64,000 bases of DNA from Caulobacter sp. X (GCF_002742635.1 NZ_PEGF01000001.1:2108001-2172000), one strand, 5' to 3'. Positions 33,698 to 43,511 are shown, counted from the stretch's first letter. The notes: generated by a model not told the origin, from the letters alone. Translations and numbers: made by a program.

Positions 33698-35274
33698 TAT
33701 TTGGCGATCCGCAGCGACGAGATCTCCTGGGCGATGGACTTGAAGGCCGTCTTCAACTCCGAGCCCGTCGCCGGGAAATAGACGTGCTGGGCGTCGGTGG
33801 CGCAGTACTTCAGCATGTTCACGGCGTTGGCGTCGCCGCCGACGTCGAAGCCCACGGTGAAAATGGTCAGCTTCAGCGCCGGATCCTTCATGGCGTCGCA
33901 CAGCTTGCGGGTCTGGGTGAACGCATCGCCGTTGGTGGCCGTACAATTGATGTGATCGCTGGCCGAGCCGCTACCGGACCCTGCGTCCTTGGCGATCACG
34001 CCCTTGCAATAGGGCGTGTTGAAGGCGCCGTCGGTCATCAGCACCACCACCTTCACGAGATCCTTGGCGCCATAGGGCGCGGGACGCTGCGGGGCGCTGG
34101 GCCACAGATAGCCGAAGGTCGGCGAGACCATGTACCAGCCCCAGGCGAAGCCGACCTGACCGGCCGTGGAACCGGCGGCGGCCAGGGCGCTGATCTGGCC
34201 CTTCAGCGCCGTGCGATCGCTGGACAGCGGCGTGATGGTGGCCGATGGGCAGGGGTTGGAGCTGGGCGTAGGATAGTTTCGCCCCACCGGCGCGACGCTC
34301 GGCGCCATATCGGCATAGGCATAGGTCCCCGTCCGCTCGGTCACGCAGGTGCTGAGCGCCCGAGTCTCCGTCGTGAAGTTCGCGCTGGTGAAGGTGAAGT
34401 TCAGGCACCCCGGGTTGGTGCTGGTGTTGCAGGTCGCCACGCCGCCGGAGACATAGCTGGGGGCGCTTGAGGTGTTCGCATTGATCGTGAAGCTGTTCGT
34501 CGTCGCCGACGTAACGCTGTAGGTGGTCCCATTCAGCATGGTCGGACCGGAAACGCCGCTGATGGTCACCTTGTCGCCCACGATGAACCCGTGGCTGGCC
34601 GACGTGACGACGGCGGGGTTGGCCTTGCTGACATTGGTGATGGCGCGGGCGGTCACGGCGCCGCGCACGGCGTCGGCATAGCTCCCGACATTCACCCCGA
34701 CCGAATAGGGGACGATGGCGACCTTCGAATAGAACGGCGTCTGGTCGTCCTTGACCACGATGTCCACGAGATCCGAAGCCCCGGTCTTCAGGTCCGCGAT
34801 CCTCGTCCCGCTCATCGAGCCGGTGATATCCAGGACGACCGCGACCTCCAGGTTCTTCGACGACCGGATGACGTCGGACGTGGCGGTGACGTTGAAGTCC
34901 GCCTTGGTCCAGAGGTTGGCGATGATCGGCTTCACCGTGGCGCTGGCCGTCCCCAGGATGTGATTGCCCGTCCCGGCCTTGAAGCTGGCGTTCGACGCCG
35001 AGAGGCTAAGGTTCAGGCCCGCGGCTTCGGCGAGGAAGGCCGGGTCGCCGACCGCTTCCAGCTCGGCGTCCGTCACCGCCGTGGATCGCGCGGCGATCAA
35101 GGTCGCCGCGTCCAGAGCGTCCTGCATCTGGTGGCGTTGCAGGCTGATGCGGCCAAGATCGATCAGGGCGAAGACCAGGATCGACAGCGGGATGGCCAGC
35201 AGCGCGAACTGGATGGCGATCGCCCCCCGGTCATCACGCCCGAGACGGCGGAAAAAGCGGAGAAGACGCGACAT
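33697..35274 (-). CDS. TadG-like pilus-assembly protein with VWA domain and inserted domain
   Basis: A 525-residue TadE/TadG-type protein. The N-terminus RDDRGAIAIQFALLAIPLSILVFALIDLGR (16-42) is a TadE-like pseudopilin-type membrane segment. A von Willebrand A domain follows from about 141, with MIDAS-type DITGSMSG (149-156) and FAWGWYMVSP, VVLMTDGAFN later. Within it, about residues 211-280 form an inserted segment, with AVVTSASHGFIVGDKVTISG and MLNGTTYSVTSATTNSFTI, which resembles the beta-sandwich FCCH-like domain of phage tail proteins. Such proteins belong to tight-adherence/Flp pilus loci, though no other tad gene is present here. It is convergent with the dioxygenase. Confidence 0.85.
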   Translation of the reverse strand: MSRLLRFFRRLGRDDRGAIAIQFALLAIPLSILVFALIDLGRISLQRHQMQDALDAATLIAARSTAVTDAELEAVGDPAFLAEAAGLNLSLSASNASFKAGTGNHILGTASATVKPIIANLWTKADFNVTATSDVIRSSKNLEVAVVLDITGSMSGTRIADLKTGASDLVDIVVKDDQTPFYSKVAIVPYSVGVNVGSYADAVRGAVTARAITNVSKANPAVVTSASHGFIVGDKVTISGVSGPTMLNGTTYSVTSATTNSFTINANTSSAPSYVSGGVATCNTSTNPGCLNFTFTSANFTTETRALSTCVTERTGTYAYADMAPSVAPVGRNYPTPSSNPCPSATITPLSSDRTALKGQISALAAAGSTAGQVGFAWGWYMVSPTFGYLWPSAPQRPAPYGAKDLVKVVVLMTDGAFNTPYCKGVIAKDAGSGSGSASDHINCTATNGDAFTQTRKLCDAMKDPALKLTIFTVGFDVGGDANAVNMLKYCATDAQHVYFPATGSELKTAFKSIAQEISSLRIAK

Positions 35275-35390
35275 CAGGCAATCCAACCAGGGTCTGGCGA
35301 CCTTGAACGCCCCTGGTGAACAAGCCGGTAACCCCTTGGGTAAATAAGCGGACCTTCGACTCTCGCGCCCGCTGCGGCTAAACAGCGCCC

Positions 35391-36128
35391 ATGCCGTTCA
35401 CCGCCACCGTCCTGACCATGTTCCCCGAGGCCTTTCCGGGCCCGCTTGGCGTCTCGATGATCGGGTCCGCCTGGAAGGAACAGGATCTTTGGCGTCTGGA
35501 AACGCTGGACATTCGGGCCTTTTCCAAGGATAAGCGCGGCTTCCTCGACGACACCCCCGCGGGTGGCGGCGCGGGAGCCGTGCTCAAAGCGGACGTTATC
35601 GCCTCTGCGCTGGACAGCGTGGACCTCGGCGGGCGGCCGCTTTTGTACATGAGCGCCCGGGGCAGGCCCCTGACCCAGGCGCGCGTTCGAGAGTGGTCCA
35701 AGGCCCCCGGTATCGTGGTGCTGTGCGGCCGCTTCGAGGGGGTGGACCAACGGGTGCTCGACGCCCGAGGGTTCGAGGAGGTCTCGGTCGGAGACGCCGT
35801 GCTCGCCGGTGGCGAAGCGGCGGCGATGGTCGTGATCGAGGCGTGTGTTCGACTTGCCCCGGGGGTTCTGGGGAACATCGAGAGCACGCTGGAAGAAAGC
35901 TTCGAGGACGGTCTCCTCGAGCATCCGCAGTACACCAGGCCGCGGACGTTCGAAGGGCTCGACATCCCCGAGGTGCTGCTGTCGGGCGATCACAAGAAGA
36001 TCGACCAATGGCGCAAGCGTATGCGTGAAGAAGCGACCCGCGAGCGGCGCCCGGATCTCTGGGAGGCCCACCTCGCCAATCAACAGGCAAAAGGCGCCCC
36101 CAAAGGGGGAAAGCCCCAAGGAGACTAG
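35391..36128 (+). CDS. trmD: tRNA (guanine-37-N1)-methyltransferase
   Basis: A 245-residue SPOUT-class methyltransferase that makes m1G37 in tRNAs reading CNN codons and prevents +1 frameshifting. The family motifs are clear: [70 protein letters not shown] (knot) and [13 protein letters not shown]. It is co-transcribed with rplS 3 nt downstream. The common rpsP-rimM genes are not upstream; instead a divergent tadG-like gene lies there. Confidence 0.97.
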   Translation: MPFTATVLTMFPEAFPGPLGVSMIGSAWKEQDLWRLETLDIRAFSKDKRGFLDDTPAGGGAGAVLKADVIASALDSVDLGGRPLLYMSARGRPLTQARVREWSKAPGIVVLCGRFEGVDQRVLDARGFEEVSVGDAVLAGGEAAAMVVIEACVRLAPGVLGNIESTLEESFEDGLLEHPQYTRPRTFEGLDIPEVLLSGDHKKIDQWRKRMREEATRERRPDLWEAHLANQQAKGAPKGGKPQGD

Positions 36129-36131
36129 ATC

Positions 36132-36524
36132 ATGGCTGCGAATATCATCGCTCAGCTCGAGCAAGAAGAATCGGCCCGTCTGCTGGCCGCCCGCGCGATC
36201 CCGGACTTCCGTCCCGGCGACACCCTGCGCGTCAACGTGAAGATCAAGGAAGGCGAGCGCGAGCGCGTTCAGGCCTACGAAGGCGTCTGCATCGCCCGTC
36301 AAGGCGCTGGCGTCCACGAGAGCTTCACGGTCCGTAAGATTTCGTTCGGCGAAGGCGTGGAGCGTCTGTTCCCGCTGCTGTCGCCGAGCATCGAAAGCAT
36401 CGAAGTCAAGCGTCGCGGCGTCGTCCGTCGCGCCAAGCTGTACTACCTGCGCGACCGCCGCGGTAAGTCGGCGCGTATCGCCGAGCGCGCCGGTGGCCCG
36501 AAGGCCGCCGCGACCGAAGAGTAA
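36132..36524 (+). CDS. rplS: 50S ribosomal protein L19
   Basis: A 130-residue bL19 at the 30S/50S interface. It contains [39 protein letters not shown], and [23 protein letters not shown] with usual family length. A strong terminator follows at 36550, so trmD-rplS forms a short operon. Confidence 0.98.
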   Translation: MAANIIAQLEQEESARLLAARAIPDFRPGDTLRVNVKIKEGERERVQAYEGVCIARQGAGVHESFTVRKISFGEGVERLFPLLSPSIESIEVKRRGVVRRAKLYYLRDRRGKSARIAERAGGPKAAATEE

Positions 36525-36549
36525 TCTTCAGCGCATCGCGAAAGATCGA

Positions 36550-36580
36550 GGCCCCGGCGGTGACGCCGGGGCCTTTTCTT
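36550..36580 (+). terminator. Rho-independent terminator of trmD-rplS
   Basis: GGCCCCGGCG (36550-36559), loop GTGA, CGCCGGGGCC (36564-36573), then TTTTCTT. Confidence 0.9.
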
Positions 36581-36591
36581 TGGCTTGAAGC

Positions 36592-36723
36592 TTATCGAGG
36601 CGCGATCAGGCGGGGATACTTACGGGCCGGGCAAGGCGTTCGCAGAGCGCGCCAGAAGGCCTGCAGCGCCGCCAGCCAGCCGAAAGAGCTTTGCTTATGG
36701 GTCTGAAGGGCGGTGTCCATCAT
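36592..36723 (-). CDS. Small 43-aa basic protein, divergent from LysR gene
   Basis: ATG at 36723 opens a 43-codon frame ending TAA at 36592-36594. The product begins MMDTALQTHKQSSFGWLAAL, continues QAFWRALRTPCPARKYPRLI and ends APR. It is Trp-containing, with an amphipathic N-half (about 12-27) and an Arg/Pro-rich C-half. The start is preceded by a near-perfect ribosome-binding site, AAGGAAGA, 6 nt before the ATG. It runs divergently from the LysR gene at 36817, the classic layout of a regulator and its target. It is too short for most gene finders. I do not recognise a family; a small membrane-associated or regulatory peptide is possible. Confidence 0.65.
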   Translation of the reverse strand: MMDTALQTHKQSSFGWLAALQAFWRALRTPCPARKYPRLIAPR

Positions 36724-36816
36724 CGCCGTCTTCCTTTGCTTGAAACGCATCGGAATTTCGCCGTTCGACGAACGGATGACAAACGCGGCTTCCTTGGCTA
36801 TCCATAGGCTACGCTT

Positions 36817-37782
36817 ATGTCAGACATCCTCGCCCGCCTGCCCCTCAGCGCGATCCGCGTGTTCGAGGCGGCCGCTCGCCTGAAGAGCTTCACCCGCGCC
36901 GCAGGCGAGCTGGGCATGACGCAGGCGGCCGTCAGCTGGCAGGTGAAGGCTCTGGAGCAAAGGCTGGACCAGCCGCTGTTCAACCGCCTGCCGCGCGAGG
37001 TGACCCTGACCCCCGCCGGCGAGCGCCTGTCCCGGGCGGCGACCGAGGCGCTGTCGCTGCTGCGCTCCACCATCTCCGATCTGGTCGAGACCGAGGAGGG
37101 GGTGCTGTCCATCACGACCGTCCAGAGCCTGGGCGGCCAGTGGCTGGCGCCGCGCCTGGGTGAGTTCCAGATCGCGCACCCGCGCATCGCCGTGCGGTTG
37201 GAGGCCTCAAGCCGGGTCGCCGACCTGGCGCGCGAGGGCCTTGATGTCGCGCTGCGCGGGGGTCAGGGACAGTGGCCGGGCATGGCGGCTCATTTCCTGA
37301 TCCCGGCGGTCCAGACGCCCCTGGTCTCTCCTCGGTTCCTGGAGCGCATCGGCGGGCTTTCCCGTCCCGAAGATCTGCTGGATGCGCCGCGCGTCGGCGT
37401 GGCGCGCGAATGGGAGGAGTGGTTCCATGCCGCCGGCGTCACCGGGATCTCCGACCGCCTGGCGCCGCGCCTGACCTCGGACGCCCAGACGCTGGAGGTC
37501 GCAAGCGCCTTGGCGGATCAGGGCGCGGCGCTGGGCTCTCCGATCTTCTTCGCCCGCGAGTTGGCGGAAGGGCGCCTGATCATGCCGTTCGATGTGGTGG
37601 CCCGCTATTCCGGCGGCTACTGGCTGGCCTACCCCAGCGAGCGCGCGCGAGTTCGCAAGATCGCCGCCTTCCGGGACTGGGTCCTGGCCCAGGCGGCCGC
37701 TGATCCTCTGATCGCGCGATACGCCGCGATGGAGCCCTTGGGAGCTTCGAAGGCGTCGCCGCTCGCGCGCGCTAACGAATAG
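36817..37782 (+). CDS. LysR-family regulator, GcvA-like
   Basis: A 321-residue LysR-type regulator: N-terminal winged helix-turn-helix (about 8-66; SFTRAAGELGMTQAAVSWQVKALEQRL is typical of the GcvA/AmpR subgroup) and a C-terminal periplasmic-binding-type effector domain (ITTVQSLGGQWLAPRLGEF, VALRGGQGQWPG). It lies 93 nt from the divergently transcribed 43-aa gene, and probably controls that promoter and its own. The effector is unknown. Confidence 0.92.
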   Translation: MSDILARLPLSAIRVFEAAARLKSFTRAAGELGMTQAAVSWQVKALEQRLDQPLFNRLPREVTLTPAGERLSRAATEALSLLRSTISDLVETEEGVLSITTVQSLGGQWLAPRLGEFQIAHPRIAVRLEASSRVADLAREGLDVALRGGQGQWPGMAAHFLIPAVQTPLVSPRFLERIGGLSRPEDLLDAPRVGVAREWEEWFHAAGVTGISDRLAPRLTSDAQTLEVASALADQGAALGSPIFFARELAEGRLIMPFDVVARYSGGYWLAYPSERARVRKIAAFRDWVLAQAAADPLIARYAAMEPLGASKASPLARANE

Positions 37783-37813
37783 ACGGCCAAGCTTGCGTGC
37801 GTTCGCACTAAGA

Positions 37814-37990
37814 TTGACAAACCGCCGTTCCGTGAGATGATCCGCTCACCCCCGGCGCTCGTCGCCCGGGCTTCCAGACCGTCTTCTTTCTAGCGGACGG
37901 CCCTCTTCGGGCGGAGCCCATCGGCCCCCGAAGGCAGAAAACGATGCTAGGGCGCGCCGACAGGTCGCAAGACGGGCGCGCCCTTTGCTT
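37814..37990 (+). ncRNA. Candidate structured leader or small RNA upstream of leuC
   Basis: TTGACA at 37814 could be a -35 element. A short frame (37837-37893, MIRSPPALVARASRPSSF, stop TAG) follows, then a hairpin CTTCGGG/CCCGAAG (37905-37933), then a terminator-type hairpin GGGCGCGCC/GGCGCGCCC (37950-37983) with TTTGCTTTTC. leuC starts about 100 nt later. The peptide has only one Leu codon, so classical leucine attenuation is not supported; a small RNA ending at the terminator, or the LysR gene's distal terminator, is as likely. Confidence 0.4.
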
Positions 37991-38083
37991 TTCTAGCCGC
38001 CCCACGGCCACAGAACGCAAGAATTTGTCGCGCCGGCTAGGCCCCACTGGATTTTGGCGCACGATCCGCCCTATATCCCCGCC

Positions 38084-39523
38084 ATGTCCGGTAAAACCCT
38101 TTACGACAAGATCTGGGACGCCCACGTCGTCAGCGAAACCGACGGCGAGGCCATCCTCTACATCGACCTGCACCTGATCCACGAGGTGACCACGCCGCAG
38201 GCCTTCGCCGGCCTTCGCGCGGCCGGCCGCAAGGTGCGCCGTCCCGACCGCACGCTGGCCGTGGCCGACCACAACATCCCGACCGAGGGCCAGGCGCTCG
38301 GCGTCGATGCGGTCAAGGATGAGGAAGCGCGCCTCCAGCTCAAGACCCTCGCCCGCAATGTCGCCGACAACGGCATCGAATTCTTCCCGATGGGCGACAT
38401 CCGCAACGGCATCGTCCACGTGGTGGGTCCTGAACAGGGCCGCACCCAGCCGGGCATGACCATCGTCTGCGGCGACAGCCACACCTCGACCCACGGCGCC
38501 TTCGGAGCGCTGGCCCACGGCATCGGCACGTCCGAGGTCGAGCACGTCCTGGCGACCCAGACCCTGCGCCAGAAGAAGGCCAAGAACATGCTGGTCCGCG
38601 TCGACGGCCAGCTAGCGCCCGGCGTGACCGGCAAGGACGTCGCCCTGGCCGTGATCGGCGAGATCGGCACGGCCGGCGGCACCGGCTACGTCATCGAGTT
38701 CGCCGGCGAGGCCGTGCGCGGCCTGTCGATGGAGGGCCGCATGACCCTCTGCAACCTGACCATCGAGGGCGGCGCCAAGGCCGGCCTGGTGGCGCCGGAC
38801 GAGAAGACCTTCGCCTATATCCAGGGCAAGCCGGCCGCGCCGAAGGGCGCGGCCTGGGACATGGCGCTGAGCCACTGGAAGACCTTCTTCACCGACGAGG
38901 ACGCCGTCTTCGACCGCACGGTCGTGATCGACGGCTCGGCCCTGGTCCCGATGGTCACCTGGGGCACCAGCCCCGAGGACGTCATCCCGGTGACCGGCAC
39001 GGTGCCGGATCCGGAGAGCTTCGCCACGCCCGACAAGCGCGCCGCCGCCCACCGGGCCCTCGACTATATGGGCCTGACCGCCGGCCAGCCGATCACCGAG
39101 GCGAGGATCGACCGCGTCTTCATCGGCTCGTGCACCAACAGCCGCATCGAGGACATGCGCGCCGCCGCCGCCGTGGTGCAGGAGGCCTTCCTGCACGGGC
39201 GTCTCGTCGCGCCGCACGTCAAGGCGATGGTCGTGCCTGGCTCGGGCCTGGTCAAGGAGCAGGCCGAGGCCGAGGGCCTGGACGCGATCTTCAAGGCCGC
39301 CGGCTTCGATTGGCGTGAGCCCGGCTGCTCGATGTGCCTAGCCATGAACCCCGACAAGCTGCAGCCGGGCGAGCGTTGCGCCTCGACCAGCAACCGCAAC
39401 TTCGAGGGCCGCCAGGGTCGCGCCGGCCGCACGCACCTCGTCTCGCCCGCCATGGCGGCGGCGGCGGCGATCGCCGGCCACCTCGTCGACGTCCGCGCCC
39501 TGCTCTCGGAGACCGCCCAATGA
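38084..39523 (+). CDS. leuC: 3-isopropylmalate dehydratase large subunit
   Basis: A 479-residue aconitase-family [4Fe-4S] enzyme subunit that isomerises 2-isopropylmalate to 3-isopropylmalate in leucine synthesis. Cluster ligands are visible in [12 protein letters not shown] and [13 protein letters not shown], together with [28 protein letters not shown] at 38084 ([11 protein letters not shown]) matches the family; the frame starts earlier at 38054. Its TGA overlaps the leuD start (ATGA). Confidence 0.97.
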   Translation: MSGKTLYDKIWDAHVVSETDGEAILYIDLHLIHEVTTPQAFAGLRAAGRKVRRPDRTLAVADHNIPTEGQALGVDAVKDEEARLQLKTLARNVADNGIEFFPMGDIRNGIVHVVGPEQGRTQPGMTIVCGDSHTSTHGAFGALAHGIGTSEVEHVLATQTLRQKKAKNMLVRVDGQLAPGVTGKDVALAVIGEIGTAGGTGYVIEFAGEAVRGLSMEGRMTLCNLTIEGGAKAGLVAPDEKTFAYIQGKPAAPKGAAWDMALSHWKTFFTDEDAVFDRTVVIDGSALVPMVTWGTSPEDVIPVTGTVPDPESFATPDKRAAAHRALDYMGLTAGQPITEARIDRVFIGSCTNSRIEDMRAAAAVVQEAFLHGRLVAPHVKAMVVPGSGLVKEQAEAEGLDAIFKAAGFDWREPGCSMCLAMNPDKLQPGERCASTSNRNFEGRQGRAGRTHLVSPAMAAAAAIAGHLVDVRALLSETAQ

Positions 39524-40128
39524 AGGCCTTCACCCGCCTCGATGGCCGCGCGGCGCCGCTGGAGCTGGCCAATATCGACACCGACCAGATCATCCCCAAG
39601 CAGTTCCTGAAGACCGTGGAACGCGAAGGCCTGGCCAAGGGCCTGTTCTACGACTTCCGTTTCGACGCCAACGGCGACGAGATCGCCGACTTCGTGCTGA
39701 ACAAGCCGGAATACAAGGGCGCCAGCGTCCTGATCGCCGGCGACAACTTCGGCTGCGGCAGCTCGCGCGAGCACGCGCCGTGGGCCCTGATGGACTACGG
39801 GATCATGTGCGTGATCTCGACCAGCTTCGCCGACATCTTCTTCAACAACTGCTTCAACAACGGCCTGCTGCCGGTGATCGTGAAGCCGGAGGAGCTGGCG
39901 GTCCTGATGGACGAGGCCAAGGGCGGCAACCACATGGTCAGCGTCGACCTCGAGGCCCAGACCGTTGTCTCGCCGTCGGGCAAGACCTTCACCTTCCAGA
40001 TCGATCCGGTCCGCAAGGAGAAGATGCTGAAGGGTCTCGACGCCATCGGCGAGACGATGCAGCACGCGACCGACATCGACGTCTTCGAAAGCAAGCGCGC
40101 CATCAGCCAGCCCTGGCTGGAGGCTTAA
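39520..40128 (+). CDS. leuD: 3-isopropylmalate dehydratase small subunit
   Basis: A 202-residue swivel-domain subunit that pairs with LeuC. It has [20 protein letters not shown] and the [15 protein letters not shown] motif contacting the substrate. Translationally coupled to leuC by a 4-nt overlap. A repeat-rich 88-nt gap separates it from the next gene. Confidence 0.97.
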   Translation: MKAFTRLDGRAAPLELANIDTDQIIPKQFLKTVEREGLAKGLFYDFRFDANGDEIADFVLNKPEYKGASVLIAGDNFGCGSSREHAPWALMDYGIMCVISTSFADIFFNNCFNNGLLPVIVKPEELAVLMDEAKGGNHMVSVDLEAQTVVSPSGKTFTFQIDPVRKEKMLKGLDAIGETMQHATDIDVFESKRAISQPWLEA

Positions 40129-40162
40129 GCGCGGCGGTTCAACCGCGCCAAGCCCCGACAGG

Positions 40163-40212
40163 CTGTCACCCCATCCCCAACCCTTCCCCATCAAGGGGAA
40201 GCGGGAGAATGT
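40163..40212. repeat. Short palindromic repeat between leuD and the ABM gene
   Basis: CACCCCATCCCCAACCC then CTTCCCC-ATCA-AGGGGAAG, resembling the CCCATC-type dyads at 4493-4545. It lies 7 nt before the start of the ABM-domain gene. Confidence 0.55.
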
Positions 40213-40216
40213 TGAG

Positions 40217-40519
40217 ATGACCCTGATCCTCGCCGGCACGATCCGCATCGCTCCCGAGCGCCTGGCGGACCTGCGCCCCCATCTCCGCGCCCAGGTCGAG
40301 GGCACGCGGGCCGAACCTGGCTGCCTGGATTACGCCCTGACCGAGGACCCGCTCGACCCCGGCCTGATCCGGGTCTACGAGCATTTCGAGAACGAAGCGG
40401 CCTTGGAATTCCATCGCGCCACGCCGCACATGGCCGCCTGGCGCGCCGCCTGCGCCGCGCTGGGGGTGCATGGCCGCGACCTGCAGTCCTTCGACGTTTC
40501 CGCCTACCGCCAAATCTAA
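40217..40519 (+). CDS. ABM-domain monooxygenase-like protein
   Basis: A 100-residue ferredoxin-like (antibiotic biosynthesis monooxygenase, YgiN-type) protein: AGTIRIAPERLADLRPHL, EPGCLDYALTEDPLDPGLIRVYEHFENEAALEFH and the ATPHMAAWR segment. Members are quinol monooxygenases or heme/aromatic-substrate dimers; the activity is unassigned. It sits between leuD and leuB in the same direction, so it may be carried in the leu operon or have its own promoter in the repeat region. Confidence 0.85.
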   Translation: MTLILAGTIRIAPERLADLRPHLRAQVEGTRAEPGCLDYALTEDPLDPGLIRVYEHFENEAALEFHRATPHMAAWRAACAALGVHGRDLQSFDVSAYRQI

Positions 40520-40543
40520 GCGAAAATCCAAGAGAGAAGCTCC

Positions 40544-41596
40544 ATGTCCACCCTGCTGCTCCTGCCCGGCGACGGCATCGGCCCGGAAGTCTGCGCCGAG
40601 GTGCGCCGCGTGGCCGCCGCCCTCACCCCGGACCTGAAGGTCGAGGAAGCGCCCTATGGCGGCATGAGCTACGACGCCTATGGAACGCCGCTGCTGGACG
40701 AGGTGCGCGACCAGGCCATCGCCAGCGACGCGGTGCTGATGGGCGCCGTCGGCGGGCCGAAGTGGGCCGACGCCCCGCGCCACCTGCGCCCAGAGGCTGG
40801 CCTGCTGAACCTGCGCAAGGCGATGGACGTCTATGCGAACCTTCGTCCGGCCTACTGCTTCGAAGCCCTGGCCGGGGCCTCCAGCCTGAAGCCGGAACTG
40901 GTTTCGGGCCTCGACATCATGTTCGTCCGGGAGCTGGTCGGGGGCGTCTATTTCGGCCAGCCGCGCGGCATCGAGACCCTGGCCGACGGCCAGAAGAAAG
41001 GTTTCGACACGGCCGTCTACACGACCAGCGAGATCGAGCGCGTCGGGCGCGTGGCCTTCGAACTGGCCCGCGGCCGCACCAACAAGGTCCACTCGGCCGA
41101 GAAGTCGAACGTCATGGAGTCCGGGCTGCTGTGGAAGCAGGTGATCACCGAGCTTCACGCCCGCGAATATCCGGACGTCCAGCTGGAGCACATCCTGGCC
41201 GACAATTGCGCCATGCAGCTGGTCCGCGCGCCCAAGCAGTTCGACGTGATCGTCACCGACAACCTGTTCGGCGACATCCTGTCGGACGCGGCCGCGATGT
41301 TGACGGGCTCGCTGGGCATGCTGCCCTCGGCCGCCCTGGGCGCGCCGGGCAAGCCGGGTCTCTACGAGCCCATCCACGGCTCGGCGCCGGATATCGCCGG
41401 CAAGGGCGTTGCTAATCCGCTGGCGGCCATCCTGTCGTTCGAAATGGCGCTGCGCTGGTCACTGAACCAGGTGGAGGCGGCCGATCGTCTTTTGACCTCG
41501 GTCAAGAAAACCCTAGATCAAGGCGCGAGAACGAGGGATCTTGGCGGATCACTTAACACTGTTCAAATGGGAGATGCTGTTATCTCCAATATATAA
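40544..41596 (+). CDS. leuB: 3-isopropylmalate dehydrogenase
   Basis: A 350-residue NAD+-dependent beta-decarboxylating dehydrogenase. It contains [12 protein letters not shown] at the N-terminus, the substrate-binding [49 protein letters not shown] and the NAD-binding [17 protein letters not shown] motif. It oxidises and decarboxylates 3-isopropylmalate to 2-oxoisocaproate. AT-rich sequence starts near its 3' end (about 41500) and runs to the next gene. Confidence 0.97.
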   Translation: MSTLLLLPGDGIGPEVCAEVRRVAAALTPDLKVEEAPYGGMSYDAYGTPLLDEVRDQAIASDAVLMGAVGGPKWADAPRHLRPEAGLLNLRKAMDVYANLRPAYCFEALAGASSLKPELVSGLDIMFVRELVGGVYFGQPRGIETLADGQKKGFDTAVYTTSEIERVGRVAFELARGRTNKVHSAEKSNVMESGLLWKQVITELHAREYPDVQLEHILADNCAMQLVRAPKQFDVIVTDNLFGDILSDAAAMLTGSLGMLPSAALGAPGKPGLYEPIHGSAPDIAGKGVANPLAAILSFEMALRWSLNQVEAADRLLTSVKKTLDQGARTRDLGGSLNTVQMGDAVISNI

Positions 41597-41652
41597 GGAC
41601 CGCCGAATACCGACGTTATATGGTTAAGCGGCAATAAGATTTTAAAATATCT

Positions 41653-41697
41653 CCCCGAATTCTGCAGGTCCATTCCACAGGGCTGCGGGATTCGGGG
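41653..41697 (+). promoter_or_regulatory. Hairpin covering the ribosome-binding region of the chemoreceptor gene
   Basis: CCCCGAAT (41653-41660) pairs with ATTCGGGG (41690-41697), and CTGCAG (41662-41667) with CTGCGG (41683-41688). The two possible Shine-Dalgarno sequences (CGGGA 41686-41690 and GGGGA 41694-41698) lie in or next to the 3' arm, directly before ATG 41700. This could limit translation until melted or bound. Confidence 0.5.
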
Positions 41698-41699
41698 AC

Positions 41700-43511
41700 A
41701 TGCGTTACCGAGATTTGAGAATATCAATAAAACTGGGCGTTGCATTCATCGCCCTAATCGTCATTTCGGCGATCTCATCGGCGACGGTGTTCGCAAGCCT
41801 CAAGAAGATCGAAGACGCCTCCGTGTCCTCCCAGCGCAGCCTCGCGCTAGTGGCCCAGGCCGAACAGATCATGACGCTGGTCCTGGAACAGCAGAACGCC
41901 CTGCGCGGCTATGTCATCCTGGGCGATCCAAAGTTCGCCAAGACCTACGCGGAGTCGAAGGAGAAGTTCGACGCCAGCCTTGAGGCGTTCGAGGCCAAGA
42001 CCACCGTTCCCGCGCAGAAGGCTCGCATCACCGCCCTCCGCGGCGCGATGGCTGACTGGCGGAGCGCCATCGGCGAACCGGCCCTGACCTTGATGGCGGA
42101 TCCGGCGGCCGGCCGAGAGCAGGCTGGGCAACTCCTGGGCAAGAAGAGCCTGACCAAGATCCGCGCCATCCATGGCGAACTGGTCGCGGCGGCCAAGGAA
42201 CGCGTCGCGATCCGCGCGAAGGAAGCCAAGTCCGCCCAGACCACCGCGAATCTCGCCCTGATCATCGGCGGCGCGCTGTCGCTGGTTACGGCCGGGCTGA
42301 TGGGTTGGCTGCTCTCGCGCGCTATTGGCGCGCCCGTCGCGCAGATGACCTCCGCCATGCGTCGCCTCGCCAGCGGCGACAACACCGTCGAGGTCCCGGC
42401 GATGGGACGCAAGGATGAGATCGGCGACATGGCCGACGCTGTCGTCCACTTCAAGACCGCCGCGATCGAGAAGATCCGCCTCGAAGCCGAAGCGGCCGAG
42501 CAGCGCGCCCAGGTCGAGGCCGAGCGCCAGCAGCGCGAGCGCGAAAAGGCCGCGGAAGCCGAGGCCGACGCCTTCGCCATGAGCACCCTGGCCAAGGCGC
42601 TGGATCACCTGGCCTCCGGCGACCTGACCTATCGGATCAACGCCCAGCTGACGCCCAAGGCCGAAGGCCTGAAGCGCGATTTCAACACCGCCGCCGACCG
42701 CCTGCGCGACGCCTTGCGCGGCATCAACGGCGCCACGGGCGGCATCCGCGCCGGTTCGGAGGAAATCGCCTCGGCCTCCGACGACCTGTCGCGCCGCACC
42801 GAACAGCAGGCGGCCAGCCTGGAAGAGACCGCCGCGGCGCTGGACCAGATTACGGCCACGGTCCGCAAGACCGCCTCCGGCGCCCTGGAAGTCTCGACCC
42901 TGGTCGCCCAGGCCCGCGCCGGCGCGGAAAGGTCGGGCGCGATCGTCAGCCAAGCCGTCTCGGCCATGAGCGAGATCGAGACCTCGTCCAGCCAGGTCAG
43001 CCAGATCATCGGCGTGATCGACGAGATCGCCTTCCAGACGAACCTGCTGGCCCTGAACGCCGGCGTCGAAGCCGCGCGGGCGGGCGAAGCGGGCAAGGGC
43101 TTCGCGGTCGTCGCCCAGGAAGTGCGGGCCCTGGCCCAGCGCTCGGCCGAGGCCGCCAAGGAGATCAAGCAGCTGATCTCGACCTCCAGCGAGCAGGTCG
43201 AAACCGGTGTCGATCTCGTGGCCCAGACCGGCGATGCGCTGCGCGCCATCGTCGATCAGGTCGCCTCGATCGACACCCTGGTCAAGGAAATCGCCGCTTC
43301 GGCTCAAGAGCAGTCCACCGGCCTGCACCAGGTCAATGTCGCGGTGAACCAGATGGACCAGGTCGTCCAGCAGAACGCCGCCATGGTCGAGGAAGCCACG
43401 GCCGCCACCCACTCGCTGAAGGGCGAGGCCGGCGAGTTGGCCACGCTGGTCGGCCGCTTCCAGGTCGGCGAGGAGAAAGCTTCGGCGGCCCCGCGCGCCC
43501 GAGCGGCCTGA
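41700..43511 (+). CDS. Methyl-accepting chemotaxis protein with CHASE3-like sensor
   Basis: A 603-residue chemoreceptor: membrane helix (about 12-34), a helical CHASE3-like periplasmic domain (about 40-180, [17 protein letters not shown]), second membrane helix (about 186-208), HAMP domains (about 210-262 and 295-345) and a methyl-accepting signalling domain with the hairpin tip [31 protein letters not shown]. It relays ligand state to CheW-CheA. The C-terminus ends RARAA, an Ala-Ala end compatible with ClpX recognition, but this is only suggestive. There are no che genes nearby. An AT-rich region with an SD-covering hairpin precedes it. Confidence 0.92.
   Translation: MRYRDLRISIKLGVAFIALIVISAISSATVFASLKKIEDASVSSQRSLALVAQAEQIMTLVLEQQNALRGYVILGDPKFAKTYAESKEKFDASLEAFEAKTTVPAQKARITALRGAMADWRSAIGEPALTLMADPAAGREQAGQLLGKKSLTKIRAIHGELVAAAKERVAIRAKEAKSAQTTANLALIIGGALSLVTAGLMGWLLSRAIGAPVAQMTSAMRRLASGDNTVEVPAMGRKDEIGDMADAVVHFKTAAIEKIRLEAEAAEQRAQVEAERQQREREKAAEAEADAFAMSTLAKALDHLASGDLTYRINAQLTPKAEGLKRDFNTAADRLRDALRGINGATGGIRAGSEEIASASDDLSRRTEQQAASLEETAAALDQITATVRKTASGALEVSTLVAQARAGAERSGAIVSQAVSAMSEIETSSSQVSQIIGVIDEIAFQTNLLALNAGVEAARAGEAGKGFAVVAQEVRALAQRSAEAAKEIKQLISTSSEQVETGVDLVAQTGDALRAIVDQVASIDTLVKEIAASAQEQSTGLHQVNVAVNQMDQVVQQNAAMVEEATAATHSLKGEAGELATLVGRFQVGEEKASAAPRARAA

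Noticed and set aside
37837..37893. Classic leucine attenuator peptide
   Set aside because: Only one Leu codon occurs in the 18-codon frame, so leucyl-tRNA starvation would not be sensed in the usual way.
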